Source of the DNA: Methanosarcina sp.
GTDB lineage: Archaea; Halobacteriota; Methanosarcinia; Methanosarcinales; Methanosarcinaceae
Assembly (NCBI GenBank): GCA_003164755.1
Contig: PLUB01000118.1
Location: 3,669-39,655, forward strand
DNA: 35,987 bases
Reading direction: 5' to 3'
The notes under the pieces are model-generated. The model saw only the letters and a program-made list of their open reading frames with translations, was not told the DNA's origin and did no database searches. Shown here one piece after another: positions 1 to 8,500 of the stretch. The translations under genes were made by a program, and so were the position numbers. Every line of letters begins with the position of its first letter. Positions within the stretch are counted from its first letter, which is position 1.

Positions 1-271
1 TAGTACTCAATGTCTGACCCGAACCTACATTTAATATAGTTCCTGCTGGTGGAGTGTAGGCAAAGGTTCCATCGACTGGATTCCCAGTTGTTGGATCTGT
101 AGCAGTTGCATCTAGCTGAGTACTGCTCAATGGTGTTCCATAGGCTATGTCAGCAGGAGCATTCCAGTTATCAACAGGAATTGGTAATGCTGCACCTACA
201 ATACCCCCAAGCATTAAAATCATAATTGTTGAGACTAATGCTATCGAATAAAATCTTTTTTTGCTTATCAT
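1..271 (-). CDS. Secreted surface protein with Ig-like repeats, N-terminal part only
   Basis: The frame is open from an ATG at 271 down to the window edge, so only the first 90 residues are visible. It begins with basic residues (MISKKR), followed by a hydrophobic stretch ending near GGIVGAA, a typical Sec signal peptide. The mature part starts with a unit of the type NWNAPADIAYGTPLSSTQL, then a YTPPAGTILNVGSGQTL segment. This resembles the Ig-like bacterial surface repeat with the core (P)ADI-YGT-LS-TQL and GT-Y-P-GT-LN-G-QTL, found in large adhesin-like proteins of Methanosarcina and many bacteria. A GGAAGG stretch sits just upstream of the ATG. It is probably a cell-surface or S-layer-associated protein. 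The rest lies outside the window, so domain number, anchor and integrity are unknown. Confidence 0.75.
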   Translation of the reverse strand, partial: MISKKRFYSIALVSTIMILMLGGIVGAALPIPVDNWNAPADIAYGTPLSSTQLDATATDPTTGNPVDGTFAYTPPAGTILNVGSGQTLST

Positions 272-543
272 ATATTTCCTTCCCTTGAGATATCCTTGAA
301 ATATGCTGTTTATCCAATTAAGAGTCTGCTATGCCCATATATGTATGATTATATATATGTATTGCCCAGTATCAATGTTATATATATATATCTTATTATA
401 AATACAGTTACTACTACTCAAATAGGCCAGCTTGTCTTTTTTATATAATATTTGATAACTATTAAATTAAAAATTCTTTTATTTAGGTATTATTCGTCTT
501 TTTTTTCCAGTTATTCAATCAAGATACTTTTAAATTATAACAA

Positions 544-850
544 ATGGAATTATCTCAATATGAAGAATGTTTCCCAGCACAAATAATTATTTGGAAAAAT
601 TTATTCATTCCTTGAAAAAGAAGGAACAACAAAGATAGCAATTTTTGGCTTTTGTGCAACAGAAGATGAAAAATCAAAACGATATCTGGATATTATTGTG
701 AATTTCTCCTAAAAGAAAAGTATGCTAACCCTTGTCAGGATTGAAAAGTAACTGTCAGATTTTCTTGAAGTAATAGTAAATTTGCTTACTGAAGTCACAA
801 TAAGCTCGTAGCTTATCGATATAATCATAATTAGATTCGCAAAGAGATAA
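544..850 (+). pseudogene. Decayed MNT-type nucleotidyltransferase (MntA-like)
   Basis: From 611 the frame reads LEKEGTTKIAIFGFCATEDE, then LDIIVNFS, a TAA, KKSMLTLVRIEK, a TAA, LSDFLEVIVNLLTEV, TISS, a TAG, and LIDIIIIRFAKR. This follows the minimal nucleotidyltransferase family, in which the active-site segment is IFGS-AR(G)---SD-D-IVEF and the end is VDLLTE--ISP-L-D-I. Here the key Ser and Arg are replaced (GFCAT) and the first catalytic Asp position is Tyr, so it could not be active. There are three in-frame stops, and the first residues (ELSQYEE from 547) lie in another frame. Such genes usually form toxin-antitoxin pairs with HEPN-domain partners (MntA/HepT). No HEPN gene is visible next to it. 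Family identity is from motif recognition. Confidence 0.7.
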
Positions 851-1842
851 AATCAAAAAAATACAACTAGTGATTCCAATATCAAATCTCTTCTATGCTG
901 GATTGTATATCTCCGGACTTCAATACTTTTTTTGATAAGAACGTAACTACTCGTGCAAAAAAAATGGTCAATAAAAGTTGACGTATAGAAGCTCTCACCA
1001 TCCTATAATTCTTGCTATTAAACTGCTTTTTCTTGGATTCATTACTTAAATATACCCTTTTATTCTTAAAATCAGTTCCAATTTTCCGATATTCGTCAAA
1101 ATTAATTCTCAAATAAATGCCAATTTTAGGTACAATTTGACAAAGAAATCCCAAAGTTGATTCAATTTGTTAAATAAAAGTACCTAAAAATACCAACTAA
1201 ATAAAAATAATCTGCATAAAAAAGCGGTAATTAGCGAAAAATCATCAAATAAATCGCAATCTCAGCAAATCCATGAAAACCATCATTGTCTATTTAATAG
1301 TTTCTGCAACAAAAAAGAGTGGAGAGATTTCAAGCCTTATAATTAGTTAAAAATAGTTTGTGTCCAGCTGAAGTTGTAAATTTGAGAAGAAGTTCAAAAT
1401 TAAATAGCATCTTTTTTGAGATTGGGGTATGTAGTATTAAATGGAGAAAACAAAAGAATTAATCTCAGATGCCGAATAAGCTTATGTTACTTATTATTAT
1501 ATAAATAGATGTTGGTAAAGATAAATTAGTGTATTTTTCAGAAATACTGTGAATAAACGCACACAATGAACAATACAGCATTTAAATAGTTTTATTTCTT
1601 ATGCTCAAATCTTCAGGTCGACTTATCCGGCAGAAGTGATGTGCTCACAAACATAATTTTCAGACGAGAATGTTGGAGACCATAAGAGCTTACATATGAT
1701 CTGGTGAAAATCCAATCGCGTGAATGAGAAAAATAAATAAAAATTAAGTAACTATTCAACCTACAAGTCGGAATTATTTAATCAATTTAGATAAAGTTCC
1801 TTTCTTATATCAAGCAATTAAATCCTGCTGGTTAATTTCAAT
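851..1842. other. Gene-poor AT-rich region
   Basis: No convincing gene is seen. A 90-codon minus-strand frame (882-1154) has no recognisable domain, and its first part lies inside a dispersed repeat (about 1125-1250), so I do not call it. 1760-1842 is former TPR coding sequence downstream of the TPR gene that ends at 1843. Confidence 0.5.
1125..1250 (+). repeat. Diverged direct repeat, copy 1
   Basis: This segment aligns by eye with about 2715-2845 in the same orientation. Shared landmarks in order are TTTAGG, AAATCCCAAA, TTGATT/TTAATT, then TAATTA(A/G)CGAAAAAT and CAAATAAAT/CGTAAAT. The two copies bracket the TPR gene at 1843-2475. No function is recognised. Confidence 0.45.
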
Positions 1843-2475
1843 TTAAAGGGGATTCGCTAGGTTGTGATTCCAAATCCATGATGCTCTGTTCTCTGCTTTC
1901 TTTGCTTCATCTTCCCTGCCGGGTATTCCATCTAGAAGTATGCTTTTAAGGTTCCAAGCTTGTGCATCATATGGGTGGATTTCAGTTTGTTTGTCTAATG
2001 CTTTTAGAGCTTCATCGAACTTGCCTGAATTATATCGATCATTTCCTTTATTTCTCCAAAAAACATCTGAATTCTTTGGCTTTGCTTTGTTCCAAGCTTT
2101 TTGTGCTTCATCATGCTTACCTAAAGCTTCTAAAGCAATTCCTTTATCGTTCCAAGCTGCTAAATTATTAGGATTAATTTCAATTGCTTTGTCATATGCT
2201 GCTACTGCTTCATCGTTTTTATTTAATGCAAATAGGGTACTTCCTTTAGTGACCCAAGCATTTTCGTTCTGCGGGTTAATTTGAAGTGCTTCATCTTGGT
2301 TTTTTAATTTTTTTTCCAAGACTTTCTGTGCAAAATCCCCACCGGAGTTCTGTGCATTGGAAAATTGCGCTGCGCTTGCGATACCCACTAGCATTAAAAG
2401 CGCCAATGCAGTGATTCCTAAAACCTTTATGATTGTATGCTTTCTACTTGCTTTATCATATTTAGCTTCGTTTAT
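1843..2475 (-). CDS. Secreted TPR-repeat protein with damaged start codon
   Basis: The product has a signal peptide (basic SRKH, hydrophobic VLGITALALLMLVGIASAA) and then several tetratricopeptide units with the pattern A--YDKAIEINPNN-AAWN-KG--L--LGK-DEA. It is probably an extracytoplasmic protein-interaction module. The first usable start is a TTG at 2406, which would fall inside the signal peptide and leave out its basic end. The remnant at 31060-31492 has the same N-terminus and starts ATG AAA ACA AAG AGC TAT GAT. Here the aligned codons are ATA AAC GAA GCT AAA TAT GAT, so the original ATG appears mutated to ATA at 2473-2475. After the TAA at 1843, TPR-like sequence (IEINQQDLIA) continues in the same frame. 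The gene looks shortened at both ends and may be a young pseudogene. Confidence 0.6.
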   Translation of the reverse strand: MNEAKYDKASRKHTIIKVLGITALALLMLVGIASAAQFSNAQNSGGDFAQKVLEKKLKNQDEALQINPQNENAWVTKGSTLFALNKNDEAVAAYDKAIEINPNNLAAWNDKGIALEALGKHDEAQKAWNKAKPKNSDVFWRNKGNDRYNSGKFDEALKALDKQTEIHPYDAQAWNLKSILLDGIPGREDEAKKAENRASWIWNHNLANPL

Positions 2476-2714
2476 TTTCAGTCTCTCGATATTTGTTCAT
2501 ATATTAATGCTTAAAAATAACTACAAAAAAACAATAGATAATACTTCACTCTACAAAATAAACTTCTATACTTAAAAAATATATTTACGTATTAATTAAA
2601 AGTGTGATTATATTACTTTTCTTAGGATTTAAAGCTCAACTCAGCTCTTTTGGTTGTTTGAAACAGTGCCAATGTACCAGTTTTGATCATCATTAATTTT
2701 CAATTAATTGCTAA

Positions 2715-2845
2715 GTTTAGGCCTAAATCGCCAAATAAATCCCAAAATTAATTCGATTTAATCAGTAAAACTGTCAAATAATACCGAATTAAATCTATTA
2801 ATTAGCATAACAAAGATGTAATTAACGAAAAATAATACGTAAATA
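2715..2845 (+). repeat. Diverged direct repeat, copy 2
   Basis: Partner of the copy at 1125-1250, same orientation, diverged with small indels. The two copies lie about 1.6 kb apart with the TPR gene between them, as expected if a segment was once inserted or duplicated between repeats. Confidence 0.45.
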
Positions 2846-3043
2846 CTATGGCCAACTAATCTGGATAGAATAGAAAGACATCCAAGTGTGGGAAATCCAT
2901 TTGCAGTATCTGTTGAACTTAGATATTTTATTATCCCGGTAAAAAATAATATCTACAGGGGAGTACTTTCGCCGACAAATGGGCAGATACTGATTGATGC
3001 AGCAAATGACATAATGAATTCTTTAAGCAACCAAGTTAGGTAG
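2843..3043 (+). pseudogene. Open fragment of an unrecognised protein, no start codon
   Basis: A 66-codon open stretch closed by a TAG at 3041 and entered just after a TAA at 2840. It has no ATG, GTG or TTG near its beginning. The residue pattern is protein-like (VGNPFAVSVELRYFIIPVKN, then IYRGVLSPTNGQILIDAAND), alternating hydrophobic and polar positions with little of the Lys/Asn/Ile bias of noncoding AT-rich DNA. The family is not recognised. A second short protein-like stretch follows near 3205-3316 (YNRDNETTFDIKLVTEKQIG). They may be pieces of one decayed gene. Confidence 0.3.
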
Positions 3044-3177
3044 GTAGAGGTTATTTGAATTGAGTCTTGACAAAGCTCAAATTGGCAATATGAACCTTTT
3101 GAAACATAATATAGTCAAATGTATTGAAGGCGTGAAAATTTCATAAAATCTATATGTAAAGAATTGGCCATATTGTA

Positions 3178-3241
3178 TATCACGATTATAAGGTAAAGTA
3201 TCCACTATAACGCAGAGAGCATCCGCCTTACAATCGTGATA
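3178..3241. other. Stem-loop, 16-bp arms with one mismatch
   Basis: The arm ATCACGATTATAAGG at 3179-3193 pairs with CCTTACAATCGTGAT at 3226-3240 with one mismatch, and a further T-A pair at 3178/3241. The loop is 32 nt. It could be a transposon end, an RNA structure, or the trace of a small inverted duplication. Confidence 0.5.
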
Positions 3242-4108
3242 ATGAAACAACATTTGATATTAAACTTGTAACAGAAAAGCAAATTGGTATACGTTTCTCT
3301 ATACTTCTAAGCTTATGAGTTAGTAATAGTACAAAAAATGGTAAAGAAAAGTTGACATAGGAGAATACATCTGTCTTACATTAAAAGATCTGATGATTCA
3401 TGTGGTAGAGAATACAAACAAAGTCATTGACCTCCTAGTCCCAATACTGATTCCTGGTTAGAAAACTCCACTCATTCTGCTTCTTCTTATGAGTTCCTGG
3501 TTAGTCATTTTTCATCATATTTGTTGTTCTTATTTTTTCCCCATTGGTTTCCTGGAACTATATGTTGTTTTATATATAATACATGAAACTTTCAAGCGTA
3601 TCAGCCACCTAATAGAATACGACCTTACGGTTTGAAATTTGGTATTATTTCTCGATTTTTGCTGATGTTTTGGGTAACTCTATAATTCCGTAGGTTATAT
3701 GAATGTACAAGTTTCTATCTTTACATCCTAGCAAATGTAAATAAATAATAAGAAACTTATAGACAAATTATGATAAATCCTACAGATTGTGATTTTAAAT
3801 CAAGAAAATCCACATAAAATCATTTTATAAAAAAACAAGGAACTTGATAAAGCCAATCAGGAGAAAGATAACCTTGAAACCTACATTCTAAAGACGTTCT
3901 AAATATAAAACTATTTTTCTTGCTGTCATTTTTGGATATTTGCTCAAGAATTTGCAATTATTTATCTCAACTGAAGCTTTTGGAAATGGGAGTTAGAATC
4001 TTTCAATGAAGGCACAAGATCAAAAAGTGGAAATATTTTTCGAAACAATGTTTGAAGATCCATGGATATCATCCAATATTGGAAACGAAAAATAATGCAG
4101 AAATGATT

Positions 4109-4497
4109 GTTTCGCGTTCATATCAGGCAGCAATATCCAACTAAATTTTATTATGTGTCGAAGCAATATGCAAGCCAGCTGATATGGGGTCTAGATCTCT
4201 TCTCCATAGCCGTTTTCCCATCATGCTTCTGTGTCTGTTTTAGGTATTCATCTGTGTCAAGGACATCTATTATGCAGACATAGCTGTTTATCATAGTTTT
4301 TCCTGCCGGTTCTCTTCCCTGCCTCTTTATCAAGCAACCATCCCCTCCTAATTGCGCTTGCTCATCGGTTGTTATGTGGCAATATTCCATAGAACCTTCC
4401 AATTTCTTTATCGTCCACCAAACATATTCTCGTAAAACTTCTTTGCCCTTTCAACATCTTCTGCACGTATCTCAAAATGGATTACTCTTGGTGTGAT
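4109..4497 (-). pseudogene. VOC/glyoxalase-family protein, frameshifted
   Basis: Three frames together spell a VOC-superfamily protein. TPRVIHFEIRAEDVERAKKF opens it (4494 down), then YENMFGG. MEYCHITTDEQAQLGG to PHISWLAYCFDT is the 4402-4151 frame. After a stop, ILLPDMNAK (about 4135-4109) gives the expected end (compare -IMQPD-NAK). A perfect AGGAGGT lies at 4508-4502, but the codon where ATG is expected (4497-4495) is ATC. So there is a lost start codon, one frameshift in the first third and one near the C-terminus. The family covers small metal-dependent enzymes and resistance proteins; the original substrate cannot be told. Confidence 0.75.
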
Positions 4498-4510
4498 GAC
4501 TACCTCCTGA

Positions 4511-5141
4511 TTTGATTAAATCGTTTAATCGTCGTTTAAATATAATTTTAATTTAACATCCTAAGTTTGATAGTATCCACTAATTGATAGTGAAAATTGA
4601 TCACATTTTTAGTTAAAATCGATTTGGCAAAAATTAGGAATTTATAATATTTCAGAATGTATTCTACGGAATGGTGCCCCTTTTTGCTCCAATTAAGCTA
4701 TTAATTTTATCAACTTGAATTTTATAGAGCCAAAAATTTCATAATATGTGACTCCACAAAAACGGCTGCCTTTTTTTTGGTACATCCAGAGCTTTTCATA
4801 CAAAAACTATGCACAGTCCACCTGTCCATATTCAAAACTTGATCCAGGAAAACAGCAGGTTAAACTTCAAGCTATTACCTGAAACTGTAGAGAATAAAAA
4901 GCAATGATAGAAGTGTTTTCAGTTTTGCAGATATATTTATTTTGTTGTTTGCATTTCAAAAATAAATTATTTGTATTTATACTATACTACAATATACAAT
5001 AAATGTATTACTTTTGATGCATTTTCTGTAAACCTGTGAATGTAAATAGAGATGAATGGGTTATTTCAGTAGTCATTTTAACGTTAACTAATTCCTTAAC
5101 AGAATACAAATAATAAACAAATAGGTTGTCAGCTAGATATG
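4511..5141. other. AT-rich intergenic region
   Basis: No coding signal, RNA gene or clear repeat was seen in this stretch. Confidence 0.4.
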
Positions 5142-5264
5142 TTATAGTTCTATGAGATATTTTAATGGCGTGATACAGCCGCCAACGTCTAACTCACCCT
5201 TTAGCGTATACATAGCCATTGGTTTGTATTTTTCTATCATGTATTTCTTTCCAGATATTTGCAT
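5142..5264 (-). CDS. Possible 40-residue peptide, unrecognised
   Basis: ATG at 5264 to TAA at 5144-5142. The residues (MQISGKKYMIEKYKPMAMYT, then LKGELDVGGC) look protein-like, with more Gly, Met and charged residues than the surrounding AT-rich DNA would give by chance. No good ribosome site precedes the ATG, so it may be the remaining piece of a longer gene. A TATA-like run (ATATATTATATAAGC, 5314-5328) lies on the upstream side. No family is recognised. Confidence 0.25.
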   Translation of the reverse strand: MQISGKKYMIEKYKPMAMYTLKGELDVGGCITPLKYLIEL

Positions 5265-5384
5265 CCAGCAAATGATCACAATCTGAACTCATATTTTTAA
5301 GATAGTATGTGCCATATATTATATAAGCATATGAATACAGTATATATAACTTAAAGAGCTGTATTGCAAAAGGTGAAATCTTAC

Positions 5385-6567
5385 GATGAAAGTGTATCGT
5401 TATAGACTTAAAAAGGATTCCAATAAACCTCTGATTTTCACTAATTGTTTATACATACTTTATATGCATCGAACGAAATTTAGGGATTTATCGAAATCCT
5501 CTTAAGCCAACAATAGCTCAAAAACAGTATTAAATAACCCACTAGAGATTTGCAGATGGACATATAACGAAACACTTACAATAAGAAAGAATTCTTAGGA
5601 ACCGGAACATAGAAACGTTAATTATCAAGATTCTAAGAAAATGATTCCTGAATGGAAAAAGAGTAAACAAGAACTCAAAAATGTTCACTAGCAAATACTG
5701 CAAGATGTGATCAAAAGAGTGGACTTGGCTTTTCAATCATTCTTCAGAAGAGTGAAAAATTATAAAACTCCTGGTTATCCTAGATTTAAAAAAATATAGC
5801 AGATACAATAGTATCATTTATACACAATCCTATTTTGAATTGAACGGTAATAAGCTCTGGATATAAAAACTTGGTAAAATTAAATTCAAACTGCATCTAA
5901 ATATTGATGGAGAAATACCGAGACTAACCATAAGAAGAACACCAACAAGTAAATGGTTTGTATTTTTCTTGGTTAAGTCTGAATCGATATCATTTATACA
6001 CAAAACTGGTTTATCGATAGATATAGACGTTGATATCCAGAGATTTTTAACACTATCTAACTGTCAACACGTACCTAATTCTAGATTTGTTAGTACAAAA
6101 GAAAAAGCCCTTGCGAAGCTCAACGAAAGTTGTCAAAAGCTGAGAAAGGGATAACAGTTCGAGCAAAAGCATTGAAGATGCTTGGACATATTTAAGAAAG
6201 AATAGCTAACAAGTTAGAGGATTGTGTTCAAAAAGTAAGCCATGATCGTATAATAACTCACCACTCAATTACTCTTGGAGATATGAATATTAAAGGAATG
6301 ATTAAAAACATTCCTAGCAAAGCATATAGTTAATACAGCTTGGAGCAAGTTAGTAATTATAACTACTTATCAGGCAAAATGAGCTAGTCAATGTATAGAT
6401 CTTGTTGACCTATAAAATATATCCCAAATGTGTTCGAGTATGGATAAATAGTTAAAAAATAATTATCAGAGAGAACACATAGTTGTCTTATATATAGTTT
6501 GATACTGGATATAGATTATAATGCCGTTATTAACATATTCAGACTGGGATTGCAGTCTGTGACGTAA
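5385..6567 (+). pseudogene. tnpB: tnpB pseudogene (IS200/IS605 type), interrupted by a miniature element
   Basis: Fragments in several frames follow the TnpB order. MKVYRYRL (5385) begins it, then after the insert PTIAQKQYLNNPLEICRWTY. PEWKKSKQELK, DVIKRVDLAFQSFFRRVKN and YKTPGYPRFK follow. Later come TIRRTPTSKWFVF, the RuvC-II-like region GDMNIKGMIKN (near 6280), MCSSMDK where the zinc motif C-S-CG should be, and a C-terminal DYNAVINIFRLGLQSV. There are many stops and the zinc cysteines are largely lost, so there is no active nuclease. TnpB is the RNA-guided nuclease accessory gene of IS200/IS605-type elements. A stem-loop-like right end follows at about 6568-6612. The insert at 5412-5501 excises cleanly (see that entry). 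Confidence 0.8.
5412..5501. mobile_element. 90-bp miniature inverted-repeat element inserted at TTAA
   Basis: The element has imperfect terminal inverted repeats. The left end reads AAAGGATTCCAATAAACC and the complement of the right end reads GAGGATTTCGATAAATCC. It is flanked by TTAA at 5408-5411 and 5502-5505. Removing the element plus one TTAA restores the tnpB frame exactly (codons for R-Y-R-L-K-P-T). Other family members in the window are at 13675-13753, 20529-20619, 23708-23796 and 32442-32531. The ends match those of the IS5-type element at 12527, so that transposase family probably moved it. Confidence 0.8.
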
Positions 6568-6612
6568 GCCTAGATGCCTGTGACTTCAGTAGTGAGAGTA
6601 GTCACAATTCTT

Positions 6613-6695
6613 GATGAAACTACCACTCAACTAAATACTGAGTAGCTTCTCATTTCATACACTGAACCATTGTTCGTAAGTCCAAGAGCTCTACC
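6613..6695 (-). repeat. Inverted repeat, left copy (tnpB 3' end)
   Basis: The reverse complement of this segment matches 7649-7730 at roughly 80 percent by eye, starting with GGTAGAGCTCTTGGA and ACGAACAATGGTT. It encodes the last residues of the minus-strand tnpB remnant (GRALGLTNNG) and its right end. Confidence 0.65.
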
Positions 6696-7650
6696 CTACG
6701 TTCCATAGGTGAATTAGATTACAACTAGATTCTGACCTTGGAATGCAAACTTCTTATATTAATTGTGGCATTTACATCCATAGCATGGTTTAGTTCCATA
6801 TACTGGACAACACCACTCTCTAATTTTCAAAGTTAAATTGTTTTTGTAAAAACCGTAAATGTTGTATCTTTTACTAGATTTTGCAAACCCTCCTATCCTT
6901 TAATATAGTTTTACCAAATCATTGAACTTTATATATTCTATCCGAGTTACAAAGCTACTTCACGATATATCACTAATAACCTGAGCTAAACAATGATTTT
7001 TTTAACATATCTTTAATGTTTAGAGTTTCCAGAGATATCGCTTGGTTTTTGTTTATTAATTTAAAAAAAGTTTGTTCTGGAAATCGTTATACTGGTTTGT
7101 AACCTTTTCATGGGGTATAAATTATGGCTTTCCTTCTACGATTAGAACCTTTTACTTTTCGACTTACTCGCTTTTGTAGTACCTTAAGTGTTTGAATAAA
7201 TGTTTTCAAATACTTAGGATTCTCTACTTTTTCTCCGCTGAAGAGAACAGCAAAATCTTTTATACCCAATCTACACTCATTGTTGTGGCTTCCGTAAACG
7301 ATTGCTTTCAGGAGTTTACTTGTTATCTTCAACAAGAATACTGAGGTAGTATTTACCAGTGCACGATTTTGAAAATGTTGCAACTTTCATTATACCTTTA
7401 AACTGCTTGTGTATAATTGCTTTAACTTTACCTATTTTCGGTAGTTTGATTATACCATCCTCAAAATCCACAGTATAATGTTGTGAGATAGGAAACGATT
7501 GAATAGGATTTTTCTTGATTTAAAGTTAGAAAAACCTGTTTTTTCTAAAAAACTTATTGAAAGCGGATTCAAGGTTTCTAGTCATTCTCTGCAATGATCG
7601 AAAATTTACCTCAGAATCATGTTTTCTTTTCTTTTAGTGTAGTTATCTGG
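6627..7650 (-). pseudogene. tnpB: Second tnpB pseudogene, minus strand
   Basis: Read on the minus strand the order is NFRSLQRMTRNLESAFNKFF (about 7610), then PKIGKVKAIIHKQFKG. The 7383-7108 frame contains LGIKDFAVLFSGEKVENPKY (the RuvC-I segment; the family has GIDVGIKDFA) and TLKVLQKRVSRKVKGSNRRR. Downstream, broken frames show sequence matching the RuvC-II and zinc region (EWCCPVYGTK-) and a C-terminal GRALGLTNNG ending at a TGA (6629-6627). The N-terminal quarter is missing and several stops and frameshifts are present. It lies tail to tail with the tnpB pseudogene at 5385-6567 and belongs to a different TnpB subfamily. Confidence 0.75.
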
Positions 7651-7730
7651 TAGAGCTCTTGGATTTACGAACAATGGTTTGGGTATGAAACGAGAAAATA
7701 TTCAGTCTTTAGCTAAGTTGTAGTTCATTC
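7649..7730 (+). repeat. Inverted repeat, right copy (orphan tnpB 3' end)
   Basis: This plus-strand copy of the tnpB tail codes for GRALGFTNNGLGMKRENIQS and ends at a TAG. The body of that tnpB is absent, so it is an isolated element end lying inverted to 6613-6695. Confidence 0.65.
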
Positions 7731-7850
7731 TGGTTCACAAATCTTAAAAATCAGGTAATTAGATGACGAATTCTATTTCCCTTATCAAAAATATGATCTT
7801 TTGCGAGTGAGAATACATAAGTCATTAGCTCTACACTTGTTTTTTGTGGT

Positions 7851-8107
7851 GAAAAAAAGATAGCTGTTATTTTAATGGCAGTTGCTTGCATACTATCAGT
7901 AACAGCTGCAGCAGTAAACGCCAAAAATGTGCAAACGGCGGAGCAGTAGCCGTTGGACCTGGCGGAACCGGCCATACCGATGACGGCACTGGTACCGGTG
8001 GACTCGGTGGCCCAGGTGGTATCAGTAGCCAAGGTAGCGTTGGTTACACTACTCCAACTAATGGTGCAGCTGGCGGCAATGGTGCCGAAGGAACCGACGG
8101 TCAGTAA
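7851..8107 (+). pseudogene. Gly-rich secreted small protein, frameshifted
   Basis: One frame gives a signal peptide, KKIAVILMAVACILSVTAAA then VNA. It then runs into a stop, while the frame one step over gives a Gly/Thr-rich mature part (NGGAVAVGPGGTGHTDDGTG, later NGAAGGNGAEGTDGQ) ending at 8107. At the front, a GTG followed by seven A would be in frame with the signal peptide if there were eight A, which suggests slippage in the A-run. Two frameshifts are therefore needed to read one protein. The composition (Gly, Thr, Asp; GC-rich against AT-rich flanks) and the signal peptide point to an exported, unstructured or cell-wall peptide. The gene at 8357-8500 looks like a relative. A longer frame from an ATG at 7886 is open but would lack a signal peptide. 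Confidence 0.55.
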
Positions 8108-8139
8108 ATATTCTAAACAAATAATTTGAAAATTTTGGT

Positions 8140-8265
8140 AACTATTCAGCCTGGAAATAAATTATCAATAGCCATCTTTATTAAGATTCATCTGCAAATT
8201 TAGATGGATTTTTTACTTGTGGTTATTGATAATGCTTTTATTTTTCAGCCAGTTGTATCTAGTGT
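8140..8265 (+). repeat. Dispersed intergenic repeat, copy 1
   Basis: Aligns by eye with about 15705-15835 in the same orientation. Shared landmarks are GGTAACT-TTCAGC, ACTTTA/TCTTTA, TAAGATTCA, AATTT-G-TGGATT, then GGTTATTGATAATG / GGCTATTAATAATG and CAGCCAGTT / CATCAGTT. Both copies lie upstream of plus-strand genes, so a regulatory role is possible but not shown. Confidence 0.5.
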
Positions 8266-8356
8266 ATCAAAATTGATACCAACCAACTTATTTTTGGTAG
8301 GCTGCATAGTTCCAAATTATATTTTATTGAGCAAAAGCTTGGAGAAGTATAATAAT

Positions 8357-8500
8357 ATGGGAAAAACATATGTTAGCATAAAAAAGATGATAATTGCTGT
8401 ATTCATTGTAGTCTTTTTTGCAGTATCAACTGTAGCTATAGCAGTAGGCTCACACAACGGTAATGGTGCAAATGGCACAAATGGTGGAAGCGGAGTTTAA
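8357..8500 (+). CDS. Small secreted Gly/Asn-rich peptide (47 aa)
   Basis: ATG at 8357 preceded by GGAG at a good distance (CTTGGAGAAGTATAATA). I chose it over an upstream in-frame start because of this site and because it gives a clean signal peptide: MGKTYVSIKK, then hydrophobic MIIAVFIVVFFAVSTVAIAV. The mature part would be only about 17 residues (GSHNGNGANGTNGGSGV). The neighbouring pseudogene (7851-8107) has the same design with a longer Gly-rich tail. No enzyme domain can fit. It may be an exported structural or signalling peptide, or a truncated member of a Gly-rich surface family. An AT-rich leader of the repeat type at 8140-8265 precedes it. Confidence 0.55.
   Translation: MGKTYVSIKKMIIAVFIVVFFAVSTVAIAVGSHNGNGANGTNGGSGV

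Larger units (their letters stand above)
2580..4105. other. Gene-poor region with short coding remnants
   Basis: This 1.5-kb stretch holds repeat copy 2 (2715-2845), an open fragment of unknown family (2843-3043), a 16-bp-arm stem-loop (3178-3241), and otherwise AT-rich sequence in which I see no gene. Confidence 0.5.

Noticed and set aside
882..1154. 90-codon minus-strand ORF
   Set aside because: Overlaps a dispersed repeat and shows no recognisable domain or ribosome site.
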